Below are positions 5,136-6,114 of a stretch of DNA of 6,114 bases, in pieces. The stretch comes from Alphaproteobacteria bacterium (GTDB taxonomy: Bacteria; Pseudomonadota; Alphaproteobacteria; RF32; CAG-977). The notes under the pieces are model-generated. The model worked only from the letters and a program-made list of their open reading frames with translations. It searched no databases and was not told the DNA's origin. The DNA is taken from the NCBI GenBank assembly GCA_017476085.1, contig JAFVEJ010000116.1, positions 1-6,114 on the forward strand. The letters are read 5' to 3'. Positions within the stretch are counted from its first letter, which is position 1. Every line of letters starts with the position of its first letter. The position numbers and the translations under genes are program-made.

Positions 5136-5966
5136 ATGCAAAATCGCCGTATTCAGGTCGAAAACATTACTTTTTCAAATGATCTGCCGTTTGTTTTGAT
5201 CGGCGGTCCATGTCAGCTGGAAAATATGGAACATTCTTTGGAATTGGCCGGTAAAATCGTCGAAATTACCAAAAGGTTGGATATTCCGTATGTATTCAAA
5301 GCGTCTTTCGACAAAGCCAACCGCACGTCCATTAACGAAATACGCGGCGTGGGACTGGAAAAGGCTTTGGATATTTTCAAGGAAATCAAAGCGCGTTACG
5401 GTTGTCCCGTTATTACCGACGTGCATGAGCCGGCTCAGTGCGCGCGGGTTGCCGAAGTTGTCGATATGCTTCAAATTCCCGCCTTTTTGTGTCGTCAAAC
5501 GGATTTGGTTGTGGCTGCGGCAAAAACCGGCAAGCCGGTCAATGTGAAAAAAGGTCAGTTTTTGGCGCCATGGGATATGAAAAACGTAGTGACTAAAGCG
5601 GATCAAAGCGGCAATTCAAATGTTTTGGTGACGGAACGCGGCGCTTCTTTCGGATACAACACGCTGGTGGTTGATATGCGGTCTTTGCCGATTATGGCCC
5701 AACAGACAGGTTGCCCCGTAATCATAGATGTGACACACTCTGTGCAGCAGCCGGGCGGTCAAGGAACTTCAACCGGCGGACAACGCGAATTTGCGCCGGT
5801 TTTGGCGCGTGCTGCCGTTGCCGTCGGAGTTGCCGGCGTTTTTATTGAAACGCATGAAAATCCCGATAAATCTCCCAGCGACGGACCGAATATGATACCG
5901 TTGAACGAATTGGAAGATGTTTTGAAGACCTTAAAAGCCATTGACCGGCTGATAAAAAAATATTGA
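5136..5966 (+). CDS. kdsA: 3-deoxy-D-manno-octulosonate-8-phosphate synthase, metal-dependent type
   Basis: KdsA condenses phosphoenolpyruvate with arabinose 5-phosphate to Kdo-8-phosphate, the committed step to the Kdo of LPS inner core. The cytoplasmic 276-residue product has the family motifs: VFKASFDKANR (53-63, substrate-binding Lys55 and Lys60), ITDVHEP (93-99), FLCRQTDLV, VNVKKGQF and GxxFGY. All four metal ligands known from the metal-dependent class can be seen: Cys26 in GGPCQLE, His201 in DVTHSVQ, Glu238 in FIETHENP and Asp249 in SDGPN. The metal-independent E. coli enzyme has Asn at the first of these. AAGGAGG lies 5 nt before the ATG. eno starts 19 nt after the stop, suggesting co-transcription; its product supplies PEP. 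pyrG, the usual upstream neighbour, is missing. Confidence 0.97.
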   Translation: MQNRRIQVENITFSNDLPFVLIGGPCQLENMEHSLELAGKIVEITKRLDIPYVFKASFDKANRTSINEIRGVGLEKALDIFKEIKARYGCPVITDVHEPAQCARVAEVVDMLQIPAFLCRQTDLVVAAAKTGKPVNVKKGQFLAPWDMKNVVTKADQSGNSNVLVTERGASFGYNTLVVDMRSLPIMAQQTGCPVIIDVTHSVQQPGGQGTSTGGQREFAPVLARAAVAVGVAGVFIETHENPDKSPSDGPNMIPLNELEDVLKTLKAIDRLIKKY

Positions 5967-5970
5967 TTAG

Positions 5971-6114
<144 letters not shown>

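Noticed and set aside
5175..5606. 143-codon minus-strand open frame inside kdsA
   Set aside because: It is antisense to an intact, well-conserved kdsA, has no family resemblance and no promoter or Shine-Dalgarno. Its length follows from the codon use of kdsA.

Overview
The window looks like the chromosome of an alphaproteobacterium. A tpiA-secG-(pyrG)-kdsA-eno order is characteristic of that class, the SecG has the MQRSEGGALGG signature with a short hydrophilic tail, and a PpiD-type foldase lies head-to-head with tpiA. The organism has a Gram-negative envelope, because it encodes a Kdo-8-phosphate synthase for LPS and a periplasmic folding factor. Base composition is moderate in genes and clearly AT-rich in the intergenic regions. 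I cannot name a species. An uncultured, host-associated alphaproteobacterium is a guess from the cysteine-rich secreted proteins.

Left part (1-1557, minus strand): two adjacent genes, 13 nt apart, for secreted cysteine-rich proteins. The first in transcription order (904-1557, 217 aa) is complete. The second (1-890) starts inside the window and runs off its left edge after 296 codons without a stop. Both have Sec signal peptides, a homologous ~29-30 residue cysteine module and a Gly-Cys-Cys-Cys motif. I do not recognise either as a named family. The 5' region (1558-1827) has no gene but carries an 8-base C-tract, an 11-bp-period direct repeat, a near-perfect palindrome and a leader hairpin. 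These suggest regulated or phase-variable expression, though this is inferred.

Middle (1825-3849, minus strand): a complete ppiD-like gene with its own convincing sigma70-type promoter and an intrinsic terminator just after its stop codon. It forms a monocistronic unit. Both conserved histidines of the parvulin fold are replaced by glutamine.

Right part (3962-6114, plus strand): tpiA, secG, kdsA and the first 43 codons of eno. This joins glycolysis (TpiA, Eno), protein export (SecG) and LPS core synthesis (KdsA, which consumes the PEP made by enolase). pyrG, usually between secG and kdsA in alphaproteobacteria, is absent. Its place is taken by a strong intrinsic terminator 27 nt upstream of kdsA, so kdsA-eno must depend on read-through or on a promoter overlapping the terminator.

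The core genes are ordinary. The least explained part is the cysteine-rich gene pair and its upstream region.
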